Source: Casuarius casuarius (Eukaryota > Chordata > Aves > Casuariiformes > Casuariidae). From it: a stretch of DNA of 64,000 nt. How positions within the stretch are numbered: the stretch's first letter is position 1; each line of letters opens with the position of its first letter. The notes below the pieces were generated by a model. The model did no database searches. It saw only the letters and a program-made list of their open reading frames with translations, and was not told the DNA's origin. Positions 13,395-26,886 of this stretch are shown here, in pieces. The DNA lies in NCBI GenBank assembly GCA_003342895.1, contig PTFA01000160.1, positions 1,548,310 to 1,612,309 of the forward strand, given 5' to 3'. The position numbers and the translations under genes are program-made.

Positions 13395-14949
13395 ACGGGA
13401 TCATGCAAAGCATCTAACGCAGAGCCGCTGCCTGCAGGAGCACAGCTGAGGCTGATCTTGCCTAACGTTAGATCTGCTCAGGCACAGTGCGATACACCTG
13501 AAGATGCAACGTTAACACGTAAACGTGCTCCTGAACAAACCTGAGCCAGGAGAGCAAGCTCTCACCAAGTCAGCGCTTTGCATCCTGCGCTGGAAGGCCC
13601 AGAGCCAGGCCTAGAGCATCGGAGGACCGCGGTCGGCGGGCAGACACACCTGCTTCCGAGTGCGCAAAGGAAACGTACAGATTTGACGCAACCCAAAGTA
13701 TTCAACAAGGAGCAACAGGTACAGAGAAACGGGAGACTCGTTTTGCACGGGGTGAAGAGCTACTGCCAAACGCCAGTGCTTTTAAGGGGTACATACAGCT
13801 AAAACCCTCACAGGGAGGGGCCCAGCGGGTGGCCACTAACCCGCAGTCACTGGACCCAAGCTGCGACATTCCCGCAGTTTTTAACTAACCGGGGCAATTC
13901 ACGGCCTGCTCTCGGCCACCCTCTCCCGACGGCCCCTCAGGCCGCGATGTGTTTTAGGAGCGATAATTGACTCAAGACACCGTGTTGCCTTGGGACCCCC
14001 TGGCTCCTCACCCACCTCGAGGCGGGCTCAGTCAAGCCATCCGCCCTCCACGGTTCCCAGCATTTGAATCATCCTCCACTGTCTCCAGCAGCAAAAAGAG
14101 GCAGCTGGGGTTGCAGTCACATTCAGACATCCCTGCGCTGCTGTGCCAGGATCCGAATGCACACAGAAATAGCCCCCACCATGGAGCTGCCAAGTAACGC
14201 AGTGTCAGTATTTGTAACATTAAAGTAACGGCGCGGCCCAAGGCTCTACCCTGCACATCCCTTACAAGTCATTATAAATGTATTAAACTTCAGCAGCGCT
14301 ACAGTTTTATCACAGACATCAGCAGACACGACCTGTCCCCCCGGTGCACTAGAAGCATCCCTCGGCCGGACCCAATTACACCAGCAGGCAGATACGCCAG
14401 GCCAGGATGTCGCCAAATTGGGACTGTTTTAGATCAAAAGGGAAACAAAACCTCAGACGCCTTTCAGCACATCTGAAAGCAGGCTGCGCCCTGTCTTTTA
14501 AAGCTCACCCTCATGCCGGCTCTTTTTTTAACTCCACCTTTTATCTCGTGTATACCCTCTCGGTGCCTCCCCGGCACTTCCAGGCTGCACGTCCAGCGCT
14601 GCTTCTGCAGGCCCTCAGCAGCCCTTCGCAGCGCGCTGCAGACCCGTGCGTGGCTGGAGCACTCCACCGGCCTCCCCACATTCCCGCCGGGCCGCTGAGC
14701 CTGGGAACGGCTCTCCCTGCCCCGGCAGCGGGCTGGGCTCCCCGCTGCCCTCGGCCGCAGCAGCGCTGCGCAGCCCGGCAGAGCCGGCGCTCGGCACGGA
14801 ACGCTCGCCCGTCTGGTCGCCCGCCACCGCCCGTCTGCGCTGCTCTCAGGCGCACGGCAGCGACGCTGGTCTCCCCCTCGCCTTTCGGTTGTTTCTGGTA
14901 CAAAGCAGGAAAGGAAATATCAGAAGAGTTATAGCAGTGTTGAGGTTTT

Positions 14950-15092
14950 CGAAAAGAAAAAGAAAAAAAAAAGAGAAAAAGAGAGAAAAAAGAGAGAAAA
15001 AAGCAAAAGAGAGGAAAAAGAGAGGAAAAAGCAAAAGAGAGGAAAAAGCAAAAGAGAGGAAAAAGCAAAAGAGAGGAAAAGAAAAAGAAAAA
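14950..15092 (+). repeat. Purine tract with 17-base minisatellite
   Basis: Nearly pure A/G sequence. From about 15003 the unit GCAAAAGAGAGGAAAAA repeats about four times, with one shortened copy. Such mirror-like purine tracts can form triplex DNA. It abuts the CpG island donor at 15312 on the intron side of the minus strand. Confidence 0.85.
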
Positions 15093-15483
15093 CCAAGTTT
15101 CTGAGCGATGTCAGAAGCTCCCGAAACCGCCGCTTCGGCCCCAGGGGGGGTGCGGGACGCAGCCGGGGGGTGCCGGTCGGAGCCGGGACGCAGCCCGGAG
15201 GTGCCCTGCAGCGCTTCTTCGCCCTTCCCGCCGCCGCCGCGGGCCGCTTTCGAGCCGAGCGGGACGCGCAGGAGCCCCCGGAGCCGGGGCCGGGCCGGGG
15301 CCGCCACTCACCTGCTCGGCCGCGCTGCCGGCCCCAGCCGCAGGGAGCAGCGGCGGCTCGGCGGAGCCGCAGCCCCAGGGAGCGCCGGGGGCCGGGGCGG
15401 CGGGGGGGGCCCATGGGCCGCAACGCTGCGCTCCCGCCGCGCCAGGGCGAGCGGAGGCGGCTCCTCCCTCCTGCCCTGCCGCC

Positions 15484-15513
15484 GGGGCCGGGGCCGGGGC
15501 CGGGGCCGGGGCC
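15484..15513 (+). repeat. (GGGGCC)5 hexanucleotide repeat
   Basis: Five perfect GGGGCC units on the plus strand inside the CpG island. G4C2 repeats form G-quadruplexes and are length-unstable in other genes. The putative minus-strand first exon would carry CCCCGG-type repeats in its transcript. Confidence 0.85.
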
Positions 15514-17353
15514 GCGATGCTGCCGGGGCCGCGCTCCCCGCCCCGGAGCAGCGGTACCGGCCGCTCCCGCCCCGCTCCTCCCCCGGCGGGGACCGGGGGC
15601 AGCAGGTAGCTTCTCCCGCAGCGAAGCCTCCTGCCCCCGGCGCGGGGCGGTGCAGCCCCCTGCTCCTGCGCTGCAGCCGCCGCCCCGGCCGCCTCCGCCC
15701 AGCCCTGCCCGCGGCTGCAGGGGCGTCCTCCTTACCGGGACACGCTCCTTCTGAACCGCCCCGGCTCCTGCCGGCACCGAGCACCGCTCCGCCCTTCCCC
15801 GGGCTGCCGGAGCTGTGCCCCGGGGCAGCGCGACGAGGGCTCGCACCCCGCCTTCCACCCGCACCCTGCGAGGCCGCAGCCGGCAGCAGCGCGGCCCGGG
15901 GCCGCGGGAAGCGCCGCCCGCCGCCTGCCCGCAGAGCGGGGGCTGGTGGCCGCAGCACCGAGGACGCCGCAGGCAGCACGGGGTTTCTCTTCATTAAGAG
16001 AAGGAGCTAACACGATCGCACTGGCCTGCAAACACCGCACGCCTTTTTTTCCTCCTTCCCTCGGACCTCTCGCGCTCTGCAGACCCACAGACGCCTGGTT
16101 TGCGTGCGCAGCCCGGTTCCTCCCTCCCTCCCAGCAAAGGCCCCCAAAAGTGCAAATGGACCATTACGGACAAAGGCAACGGCACCTTTCTTTGCATTTT
16201 CGATGCAGGTTACTTTGAAAACTCCTACCGAAGAAAAACACTGTACAGCCAAACCTTCCTTTCGGTTTTCAGTGCATTTTCTCATTTCAAGGAAGTAACC
16301 ACACTCAAAGCTTCCCTCCGCATCCTTTTGGTCTCATGCAGACCACGCAGAGGACTCACACAAATGTACTTTCTGGCCTGCAGTTTTTTCCAGTCTGTCT
16401 CAATCGCTCCTTTGCTACCACGGAAAAAAGCTCTCAGTGCGCTGAGCACGCGGTGGCCCTTCCACTGCCGTCAGCAGGGCCTTTCCCCCTCACCCTCGGT
16501 ATCTGCCAAACACTTTACAGTCTGGCCAACACAAGAAAAAGAAAAAAACCTCTAACGGTGACTCTTCCTTTCTGTCCTTCAAAGAAAATCACCCAATTCT
16601 TGGTAGGACCCTGCTGTTAAGAGGGGGGCAATCTGCATTTTGTTAGCTACCGGAAACAGAAAAACTTCCAGACCCTGAAATTAGACCCCAGGAGGACTTA
16701 GGAGCTGAAACGGGGGTAGGACTCGTCGTTCACCGCAGCAGCCACTACATCTTAGAGTTACAGAAATTTTTATATGCAGAAAGGGAACAAGGACACAAAT
16801 GGCTTCATTTCATAGCCTCTTGACTCCGACAAATAGTTTCCCCATTACCGTTTATTGGAAAAACCGAAGCGTGGCCAAGTGGGGTCTGATTTTCTTTTGA
16901 AGTAGTCTTTCTTGGTGCGTGTTTTAGGAGCGTTTCTCAGGAGCCAGCCCCTGTGGCACGTGAGTTCAGCAGACCGCCCTTCGGTCTGCACGGGGCGGGG
17001 GGTAAAAAAGGAATGGTTTATTCAGTGGCATCGGCATTTTTGCCTAAAGAGCAAAAAGGCGAAATGAGAACAAACCGAAAATGTTTAAAATCACTGTAGG
17101 TCAAGAATTTAACACGAGTCCTTTGCGAGCCCTCATCACTGCCATGATGGTTACTATTAATTAACCAAGAGTGTAATTACACCGACGCCTCCTTGAACTG
17201 ATAGGGGGTGGCCTTTCCTGCAGCTAACTCCCTACGGGTCTGCAATTACTGCAGAGAAACAGCAGCAAAAAGACAGCCGCTCCTGGAAAGCCATCAGGAA
17301 TTACGGAGGCAGCAAGACGGGAAGGGGCAGTGCCTAGAACAGCACTGAAAGAT

Positions 17354-17400
17354 GCATTTTATTAAAACAGCATATTTTATTAAAACAGTATTTATTAAAC
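17354..17400 (+). repeat. 18-base AT-rich tandem repeat, about 2.5 copies
   Basis: The unit CATTTTATTAAAACAG recurs with small changes. It is a simple local duplication. Confidence 0.7.
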
Positions 17401-20400
17401 TATGTAGACCCACAGCAGACAAGCATGGTACGTCAGAGCTTGCAAACCTTGACTGTGCCAGCAGCCTAATTACAAAGGCTTTACCCCCAACCTACCATCT
17501 GGAAATTAAACCAATACAGATAAATATGTGCAAAAGTGCTCAGCAGCGCAAAACCAATCTCAAGAGTTCACTCAGGAGGCCAAAAAGGAAATGCTGGACA
17601 TAGCATCTCCTCAGACTTGAGAGACGGTTCCCAGCTCCCAAAGAAAAGTCTGACAAAAGGAAGCATAAACCAGTTATTTTCTCTCAAGTTGTCCTAGCAG
17701 GGTGTTTTTCAGTGTATATATTCTTGTTTGGGAAGCATCTTTTTACTTTCCTATACTACTACAACTAGTCACAAGGTATTTCACACTATTCAGTGACAGG
17801 ATCAGTTTCTGATAACCAGAGTGCCCGGAGTAAGGACGTGGAGGCTGTAACGCAAGGAAAATCAGACTATCTGAGAAACAATGATTTTCCTTCATGAAAA
17901 ATAACCAAAAAATTCTCAGAGCCTTCGTTTCACTGATGAGTCAGATAATATTCATAGGTCAACACCTCCTGCTAGAAAGGTCTCACAACGCTACGGATGC
18001 CAACTACCTCCCGAGCGGGTCTCGCTCCAAGGCGAACCGGGACATCGGGGCAGGTCTGAAAGCTGCTTTCTAACAGAGATCAGTGTTTCAGCATGATTCA
18101 CCAGCTGAGCCCAGGCCTGACCCCACGAGCAGGCGGAAAAGAGGAAGGAGAAATGAAGACTCCCTTTCATCACATGTCACATCAAAACCACTAATAATCA
18201 CATTCAGTTCTGTTTTCTACTTCCTACCGCTGCAATTGTAATCCCGACTAATTACCGTATTTTCCACCACGTAGCAGGCAGCAATTCCTCGGAGTTCAAA
18301 AGTCCACGTGGAAACTGGTCACCGCATCCAAACCAAACACTCCCTCCTCCCCCGGGCCATGATCTGCTCTGGAGTCTTCCTTCACGTTTGTGCTGCAGCT
18401 GAACTGCTGCTTCACGCCCAGGTCAGCGACACTCCTGGGAAGTCAAACGCTCTGTGCACAACCACGCGCGTGGCCCCGTCACAGCGTACGCGATCCCAGC
18501 TACCCAGAAAGACAAATTTTCCCCTTCCTCTTCCTTTCGATTCAATTCTCTCCTATTCAAGCAATGACAGAAGACCAGATCCCAGCCTCCTCCTCTCCCC
18601 TCCCAAAATACGACACTAAATGTGCTGCTACGTGAGGGACAAACTACCGCTCCCCCCCAGACCCGACTGCTGATGGCAAGGCACAGAGGCAGTTTGAACC
18701 CAGGATCGGGGAGGAACCGCGCGCAGGGGGGACGCGCCGCCCTCCCACCTCGCCCACCCCGCAGCGCTCGGGCCGGCAGACCATGGCAGAGCAGCGGCGC
18801 TGGCTCCGCGTCACGGCAGGGCATGGGCACTCGCCGCACGGGAGCTGGAAGGCCTGTTCTCAAGGGAAAAAGCCATGAATGAACAGAACCTGCTCAAGAT
18901 TTAAACAACTCATGTAAAGAAAGAAGAATAATTCAGCTGTGACAACATATCTAGGACAAATCAATTTATCTGGTTATTTTTAGAGCAGCAGATGCTGTGT
19001 AAATACAACCTTACTATTTCATAAAGGGGCAAAAATTCGCAGAGTATCCAGTGGCTTCTTTTCCCTATTATTTCTCCATGTCCAGTGGAAGAAGTCCATT
19101 TTTGAAATATTATAGTATCGGCATTGCCTGATGCAGTTTTTGAAGGCATTCAAGTAAGCGTTCAAAGCAACTCAGAAGCTACACTGCAGCCACTGTTTAA
19201 TGGCATTTGCAGAGTGCTCCGCAAAGCCCGATTCTGGAGAGGTCTGACGCTGCCATGGACAGGAATTTCTTTGGGGGATGCAGTTCTAGCGTGTGGGGCT
19301 TGTGTGCAAGTCTTTCCTTTTTGCTTTGTCCAGAACAATACATGGAAAGTTTAGTTAATGTCAGAAAGGAAGCGGAGGGGTAGGAAATCTATGAAAACGC
19401 AGGCCGTGAATGGGATCTGTCCAAAGGGATGGGCCTGGCGCCAAGGAGCGGTCGTTGTGTTCTGCAGCTGAGAAACAGCCCAGGGTTATCCTGCAAGATG
19501 GGAATCTTGCAAGAGAAACGTAAGGTGTTAGCCCGTCTGTGGGGAAGGAGATGAGATGGGGCAGCAGGGGCAGGAGGCTTAATGGCTAATACCAGGAGAG
19601 GAAAGGGTTCATTTCAAAGTCACTGGAAATTCCCTCTGTCCAGGTAATACACTGAATACTTTTGGCTGTTTTCATCTCAAAAAATCAAGGGCTTTAGGTG
19701 TTTTTTAATTTAAATTCTCTGAGAGAGAGATTAACAGCTCTGCCTCTGTAGACAGGTTAACAGCGATGAATGCTGTAACAAGCACGTGCAGCTTCTTCAG
19801 CTCCAACAGACTAGCAGAGCAATCATCAGTGGTTTATACCATCTAGCAGTCAGCAGGATGATCTGGGAAGACTGGATCCCCATTTGTTCCTGCAGAGAGG
19901 TTACCTCTGAGAAGTAGATGAAAACCCAGTTGTCTTTCATCGCTACTGCTGAGGGGTCTGATCACGTCATATCCAGCTATTTTAACGACAACGGGAAGCA
20001 ACAGCAATTTTGTACAGCCAGAGTTCAGTAAAGGGGTCATGGCAGCACAGCTGCTGATCGCGGGTCCTGGATGTTCCCAGGGAAGGGACCTGGGAACCAT
20101 TTTTACTGTGTAGCCAGAAAGGGCTCAGGTAGTTTGCAGGTATGATGGGAGGGGAGCACTCCTGCAGGAGAGAATTAAGGACATGTGCCATAAAACACTG
20201 GAAAAGCACGTTCCCAACAGTTACCCAATTACTGGGGATAAACACGGAACAGACTCAACCCTGCCTCATGCAGCTGTCCCTAGCGCCGAGCTCCTCTTGG
20301 CACCCGCCCTAAAGAGATTAAAAAATCCTCAGGGAAGGGAATGATGTCTCAAAACCACCAGTTTAATGTTTCCTTAGGTGACCCACATTTGTCAGAGCAC

Positions 20401-21092
20401 CATGCAAGGATGGTGGACTAAGATGACAGCAAGCCACTGCATCAGCACGTTTCCAGAACGTAAAAAGCCCAGCTGAGATGCATTAACTAACTGCACGCTT
20501 GTGCCAAGTCCAGAGTAATTCCCAGGAGAACAGGGGAGCCTAAATCACATTCCATTTTGCTTTTTGTTGCAAGGTACGACACTGCTGTGTATTGCAGGGA
20601 TGCTGAATAGCCCACTACGGCTCTAGTTAACACATGAAGTCGTACACAACAAATACTGTGGTGTAAAACTGAAGAGCTGCTCACGTACGTGAGGCTCCTG
20701 TTCCTCCTGCACTCAGACCTGAACAGAACAGTGACGCTGTCCTCGACTGTGGTCCCCAGGCAGCCAGCTCCCTGCCACAGCGCGGAGCCCATCAGGCTGG
20801 AGCGGGGAGACGGGGCAGGGAAGGTGTGGGCTGGGATTATCATGAAGTTCAAGGCAGTGCTTAACTGAATCTTTACCAGGACGGCCTTGGATTTCACAGG
20901 CAGTTTTAATCAAGGAAGGAAAAAAACAAACAAATAAAAAACCTATAAACATTCTTCCCCCCAAACTCTTAGTCATGGATGTGATTTTTAAATCTTCCCT
21001 GCCCCTTCCCTTACACAGGGTCCTTTAACCCTTTTCAACAAGCTCTTCATATTCATGCTGTTAATCTCCGCTGTGAAAGGGCAAGGGAGACC

Positions 21093-21115
21093 ACCCAGGA
21101 TTACCCAGGATTACC
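21093..21115 (+). repeat. 11-base direct repeat
   Basis: ACCCAGGATTACCCAGGATT: two adjacent copies of CCAGGATTAC-type sequence. Confidence 0.6.
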
Positions 21116-22434
21116 TCGGCAGCTCCACGCACAAAGCACCTTTTGTTGCCAAGAGCTTTCCTGTGCTCCTGGGCTCTTGCACCAGGCAGGGCTCAGAGCT
21201 AAACCTAACCCTTAAGTGGATGAAAAACAACAGGCAAGGTCATTGCCCTCCAGTTCGGAAAGCCACCTTGGAGATCCCCAGGCACGTCCCGTGAGCTCCA
21301 CGCAGTAACGCTTCCTGTTTCACAGTGAAGGAGGCTCCAGCCAGCAGCACAGGGCGCTGCTTTACCCTTCCCTTTCCTGCTGCTCGCTGCTGACAGTCAT
21401 CTAAAGGGACCTGTTTTGGCCTCCGCACAAAGGGGGAGACAAGGTGCCTTCAGAGTGACCTAGGATTTCTCTATTTCCAGAGCTGCCAAAAGCAAACTCC
21501 CACAAGCTGAATGTGAGACCAGGCTGAGCTTACTTGCAGAGCTGCCTCCGAGCAAAGAGCTTCTACTAGACCAGCTAATGAAGTTATAAAATCCAGGAGC
21601 TCTACCCATCTTGCCCACTTGGCCAGAAGCTAGGAATGCATCTACTTGCGTCTCTACTACACAGATCCAGCGTTCACCCCACTGCAGCATACTGCCCGGG
21701 AGGAAAAGCAGAAGCACTAGCAAGGACCCCAAAACACTGCCTAACCCCCAGTTTCTGCCTTTGCTCCCCTCCTTCCATGCACAGACAGAGAATTTCAGCC
21801 TCAAGTTTCAGCAAGGCGATTGCAGCCAAACTACCTTACATCACGAAGAGGGCTATTTTTTCAAGCCTGGGGAGGGAGAAGCCATGGTAAGAAACACAAA
21901 ACGACGCACATCTTTTGGCTGGTTCCTGACAACAGGGCTTCTTGAGGTTACAAACACACCGGGAAAAGGGGGCTCGTCCCCCGCCCTGCTTCCTCCCAGG
22001 CAGGACCCGCGAGCTCCCTGCTGCAGGGTGGCTCCTACCCCCAATCTCTTCTCTTTGCAGATGGATGATTAGGACAGAAGCCTGCAGACACACACACAAT
22101 AGCTGCAAATCATGAGGGAAGCTGCTAATGCAATTTTGTCCTCTGTTTGTTGTTGGTGAGAACTTTTTAATTGCAAAGCTGAGGGGGCTCCAAACTGGGA
22201 GGGATCATCCTTCATAAGACACAGTAGTTTCCACACTTTGGAGCTCCTAATGAGCTTATCCGTGGAGCAAGAAGCTGCTCATAATAAAGAGAGGAGGAAC
22301 TGAAAAGGAAATAGAAAGGAGCAGACGTGCTGTCAAGGCTGAGCTAGCCTGTTTGAACAGCTCACTGTATCGGTGCAGTTACTGCAATGCAAATACGAAG
22401 GGAAGGAGGACTTAACTCATCTCTGCAGGACTTC

Positions 22435-22449
22435 TCACACACACACACG
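22435..22449 (+). repeat. Short CA microsatellite
   Basis: CACACACACACACAC within CTTCTCACACACACACACGG; simple repeat. Confidence 0.65.
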
Positions 22450-23439
22450 GATTTCACTTCATTAGCAGATGAATATCGCAACTTCATTGCCAAACCACAC
22501 TTCTAGCCAAGGTGGAGAAGGGAGGGGAAGGGGCAAAGGAAGGGCTGGGCACATCTTGGAGCAAGTGGGAGGAGAGAGGGGGCCGGGGCAGGCTCCCCAG
22601 CGCACTATCTGGTCATTGGTGGGTCCAGCACGACACTACTTCAAAGCCAATTGCCTTTTCTACTCCTTTGGAAAATAATAGTTTGGGGGAATTAAGAGCG
22701 GGGACAGAAGAAACCAGAGATTCAGCAAGATGATGGTCCCTTATTTTCTTCACATAGCCCCTGCCCAAAACACAAGGATTGCATTCCTGCTCAGAAAAAC
22801 TTTGTCTCGGCTTACCTGCATCTTTTTTATCTTCTAGCAATGTGAAACACTGTAAAAAGAAAGAAAAAAGAACAGAAATCATTTTGTTATCTTATTATTT
22901 TCACATACATGGACTCCTAGAACTTGTATTCCTCTCTCATTCAAGCCCAGTCCACACTGCAACCACTTCAGCAGCTGGGCCCACGTGCCAGGTCTGATGG
23001 GAATCTGGGAGCTGAGAGGGGAGACGGGACACAAGGCCCTAGCGCGATCCCGGGGAAGCACTGCAGGGTTTCCTCGCCTGGCTTCTGCCAGAGACGGCAA
23101 CAAACACACGGAAAATTGTTAGCGTAGCCAAGGCAAAGCAGCACATGAAGAAGGGGACAATCGCAGGGGACCACGTTCCACGCGGAGCACGATGATGGCC
23201 ACGGGCAAAGCCACCGGCAAGAAAAATTCAGAAGACAGATACAGGGCCTTGGAGGCAGGGACCACCTCCCCTCCCTGCTGCGAAGTCTTGAGAAACACAC
23301 CGTAAAATCCTTAAACAGGAGGGCAGGCAGGCACGAACCGCCAGATCCGCAGCCAGGGATCAGAAATGAACGCAGGAAGGATGTGGTTCACTGCTCTGAA
23401 CTTTGAGACAGCCACGATCTGCTCTGTGCCTCCCTGGCC

Positions 23440-23520
23440 ACTGGGTGCCACTTGTGAGCCACCCTGCTCGCCGGGTGCCACTCGTGAGCCACCCCGCTCG
23501 TGAGCCACCCCGCTCACTGG
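23440..23520 (+). repeat. Compound GC-rich minisatellite
   Basis: A unit of about 31 bases (GGGTGCCACTTGTGAGCCAC then CCTGCTCGCC) occurs twice, followed by a shorter unit GCTCGTGAGCCACCCC. Copies differ at few positions, which suggests recent slippage. Confidence 0.75.
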
Positions 23521-26500
23521 GCACGGGGGAACCTGCAGGTCACCTCCCTCTGCCTCCTCGCCCGTGGTTTTGGTGCCCAGAGCCCGAGCGGGCAGTGCTG
23601 AAGGCCTGTTCCCTGCAGGCCAGCCCTGTCTGGCTGTCAGCAGCTCCGTCCCACCGTCCTTTCTCTGGCCAGCCGCGGCTGGGGCTCCTCGCAGAAGTGC
23701 CACCAGCTGCTCACAGCTGCCTGCTGCGCCCTGCGAGAGCGCAGGCTGCTCCAGCACCTTTCTGCAGAAGAAAGCCTGGGGGAAGAGCACTCACAGCAGG
23801 ACGGGAGGCGAGCAGGGGCAGCACACCAGAGAAACCATCCCCAGCCTTCTCCCAGCCAGAACCCAGCACTGGCACCTTCACTTTTTCATGCACCCCTTCT
23901 TCTGCAGACGGCTGCCTCCTCCAGTGCCCGCAGCCACGCTCTGCCCTTCCCTGCCCTTCCCTGCGTGGCTGCCAGCTCCCGCAGGACCCCTGGACACGCC
24001 AGCAAGGCCAGCAGAGCCACGGCAAGGCAGGGCAGGGGCTCCGCTCCACCTCTCACCTCCTCTGCTGGGGCCCCACCAAGCTGCACCTCACTAGCTCAGC
24101 ATCAGCATATCAGGACACGACCGGCAGGCTTAGCCTCCGCGCGCAGGAGGAAGCCAGAAGGAATAAAACATCCCTCAGGCCAAGATATCGGAGAGACCGT
24201 GCATGCCACGAAGCACGGCTTGCAGGACATGCCAGGATCCCCACTGCAAGGGGTGCTATGCCAAGTTCAATACGTATCATAAGCGCTTTAGGTGAAAAAT
24301 ATTTATCATGGTCCACGAAGCACAATTAGTTTTCCAAGACAAAGTTAGGAAGAACACCAGCCTCAACTACAATGGTTTGAGTGAGCATCTGTTTTAGGAA
24401 TCAGCTGTTTTAGGTGTTTTCTCCAGAAACAGAATGAAGTGGGAAGGGACCGTCATCCCACAGGGGAGGAGCTGCAGCAATTCCTCTGAAAAAGTGCTCT
24501 GTTAATGGCATGAGAAACAGTGGGAGCAGAAGGAAGAGAGATCCCAGGATATTCGGACACTGCCTTGCAGTGAACTACTGAAGGACCCCTTTTCCCTTTA
24601 AGTCACCACAAGGGAATTTCAGAGAGACCTGCAGCCCCGCGACCCCCTAGCTCGCATGCCTCCAAGGCCCTGAGCGCGCTGCGGGAGTTCCTTCTTCTTT
24701 CTCTCATATCTAATCTCACTACTTTTGCACCATTTCTCCACCTGCCCTCCTATTTCCACAATGAAGGAAAAAGGTACTGTAACCTGACGGCTCTCCAACA
24801 GCGTGGAAAAAAGTTTGCTTGGTCTCAGCCCATCTGTCTGTGATTATCTGTGCACCGGACTGATTAAAAACAGCTCATTCCCAGTAAGCCCCTTCCCTCC
24901 TTTGGAGACACAGCAGAATGGACAAGGAACGAACAAACCATGGAGTCTGAGCTCCGCTTTGGCCCTAAGGGATAGTCCTTGAGGCTCAGGACTTGGTGTC
25001 AGCTCTTTCCTCGTGAAGACTTATCATCTGCTGAGGACAAGCAGAGGCAGACAGCCTCCAGGACCGTCCAGCCAAACTCAGTGCAGAATAAAGCAGAAAA
25101 TGACACCCCGACTCTTTCCAAAGCAACGTCACCAACACAAGACAAGGCCTCTGCAGCACAGCCCAACAGCTGGGAAAAGCAAGGAGAGGAAGGAAGGACT
25201 TTGCCCCCTCCTCTTTTTCCACTGCTCTGACCAGGACTGGCAGGGACTAGTCCTTGTCCCCCACGAGCCTCTGAACCACCCGACACCTTGCCTAGCCTTG
25301 AACCCAGTTCGGGGCATCCCTGCACTCCAGCTTGAGCTGGCTTAAGACGACGTTAGGAAAAGCCCTTGGTGCAAACAGACCCTCGCTGTCACAGAGGAAA
25401 CGTTAGGGCTCTAGCTTTCCCCCAGCCTCATCTCTTGCTACCTGCGCAGCTGCGCAAGTGAGAGTAAAGGAGATGCCCACGTTTTAATCACATTAGCAGG
25501 CTCCGGAAGTGGAGAATACAATGGCATCTGCAGGCACGGAAAGCCAATGATAAAGAAAATAAAGAAGAGAAGCTGAAAGTGGGCTGGCCTCCCTCGCTGG
25601 GCTCAGCTCCCGGACAGGCCCTGCTGGCACTTCACCTCCTCGGCCTCACCGCGAGCGAGCGCAGCGGTGCCGGGTGAGGAAGGGACCCGCACCCTGCCCT
25701 CGCCCCTCCCGGGCGCTGCGCCCGCGCTCCCGGCACCAGCACAGCACACACAGCACCTGCCCTTCTCTCGAGCCTGGATTTCTGCGGGAACACAGACAGC
25801 AGATCCCTGTTGGCACAGAAGAAATGCAGCGATTTGTGTGGAACTGCCGGCAGAGCCGTGCGAGCGGGGGGGTCCTGGCACTGCCCTGCCCCAGGTGTCG
25901 CGGTGCACAGCAAAGCCCGGCCATCCTCCCTTCAGGACCTTTCCTAGGCTCAGATGAGCCCCCTGCTCCCAGGCCCAATCAGGCCAGATGTGCTCCCGGG
26001 GCCTTGGGGATAATTTCAGGAATGCAGCGTTCTGGTGAGCCTGATTTTCCCACAAGTCAGCCGGGACCCTTCTTCCTGTCCGGGGCACTGGGGCTCGGGG
26101 ACAGCACACAGGAAGATGTGCTTAACCGTGTCACTGCTGCTGCCTTCCCCGCGGGAGCTCCTGGCCTCGGACCGGCACCCAGCGGAGGCAGCCCGGGAGC
26201 CCGGGGTGATTGCTGGAATGCCACAGCGCGTGTGGCTGCAGAAGGGTTACCGGGGTCCTCGGCCTTGTTTGGCATTTCTCATTCTTTTTCCCACTGGAGG
26301 GAAATGCAAGGAAACTTTCTGGCTGTTGCTTGCTCACCTCTGTCCAGCCCAGAGCCTTCAGGAAAAGCCTCTGCAGAAGCCTGACCATTGCTGTAGCAGC
26401 ACGTTAGGAACTGGAGAGTGTCAGAGCTGAAAATGTTTGGACAGTTGGATTATCACTGGGATCCCTACGATATCTGTTATTGCAAAGCTCTGCAAACATC

Positions 26501-26828
26501 AGCCTTACATTTTGCAAATTAGTTAGATACCCGTGGAGATGCAGCAAGGTCTGGTATGAGGTACTGCTAGTCTAATAAGCCATAGCGAGAAAGGGATAAG
26601 AGAACACCCTTATCCTAAGGTAACTTTGGGAAGCTTCCTCTCCCCTTCCATCTGCATCCTGACCTTACTATCTTCTTTCTTCCACAAAGTCTTCCACCCA
26701 GGCACAGCTTGACCTCATTTAATCTGGAGAGCTTTAATGCTGCCATCAGAACCCTGCACGTGTATTTCTACCCATTCAAGAAATTCTTCTGCTCTTCATA
26801 GCGAGTAGCTGAGCAACACAAACACAGG

Positions 26829-26886
26829 GAGAGGGGGAAAAAAAGAAAAAGAAAAAAAAAGAAAAGGAAAAGAAAAAGAAAAAAGA
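26829..26886 (+). repeat. Purine tract (GAAAA)n
   Basis: About 57 bases made only of A and G with AAAAAG-type units. It is a simple low-complexity repeat. Confidence 0.8.

Larger units (their letters stand above)
8300..14599. other. Non-coding stretch with small CpG patches
   Basis: No recognised exon. CpG-rich patches lie at about 10740-10880 and 12370-12520. An AT-rich patch lies at 10320-10500 and another at 12960-13130. A CRE and a 14-base tandem repeat near 13.3 kb are listed separately. Confidence 0.5.
14600..15995. promoter_or_regulatory. Largest CpG island, candidate STARD8 promoter at 15-16 kb
   Basis: About 1.4 kb of very CpG-dense sequence, interrupted at 14.94-15.1 kb by a purine minisatellite. 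On the minus strand it contains a consensus donor GAGCAG/GTGAGT (exon end at 15312) and another, CCCG/GTAAGG, near 15735. Either could end a non-coding first exon starting at 15.8-16.0 kb. The long open frames on both strands (up to 311 codons) are explained by lack of stops in GC-rich DNA. The gene served, STARD8 or a non-coding RNA, is inferred. Confidence 0.55.

Noticed and set aside
14929..16010. Overlapping 300-codon frames on both strands
   Set aside because: All lie in the 15-kb CpG island; composition is Gly/Pro/Arg/Ala-rich in every frame, the hallmark of GC-rich non-coding DNA.
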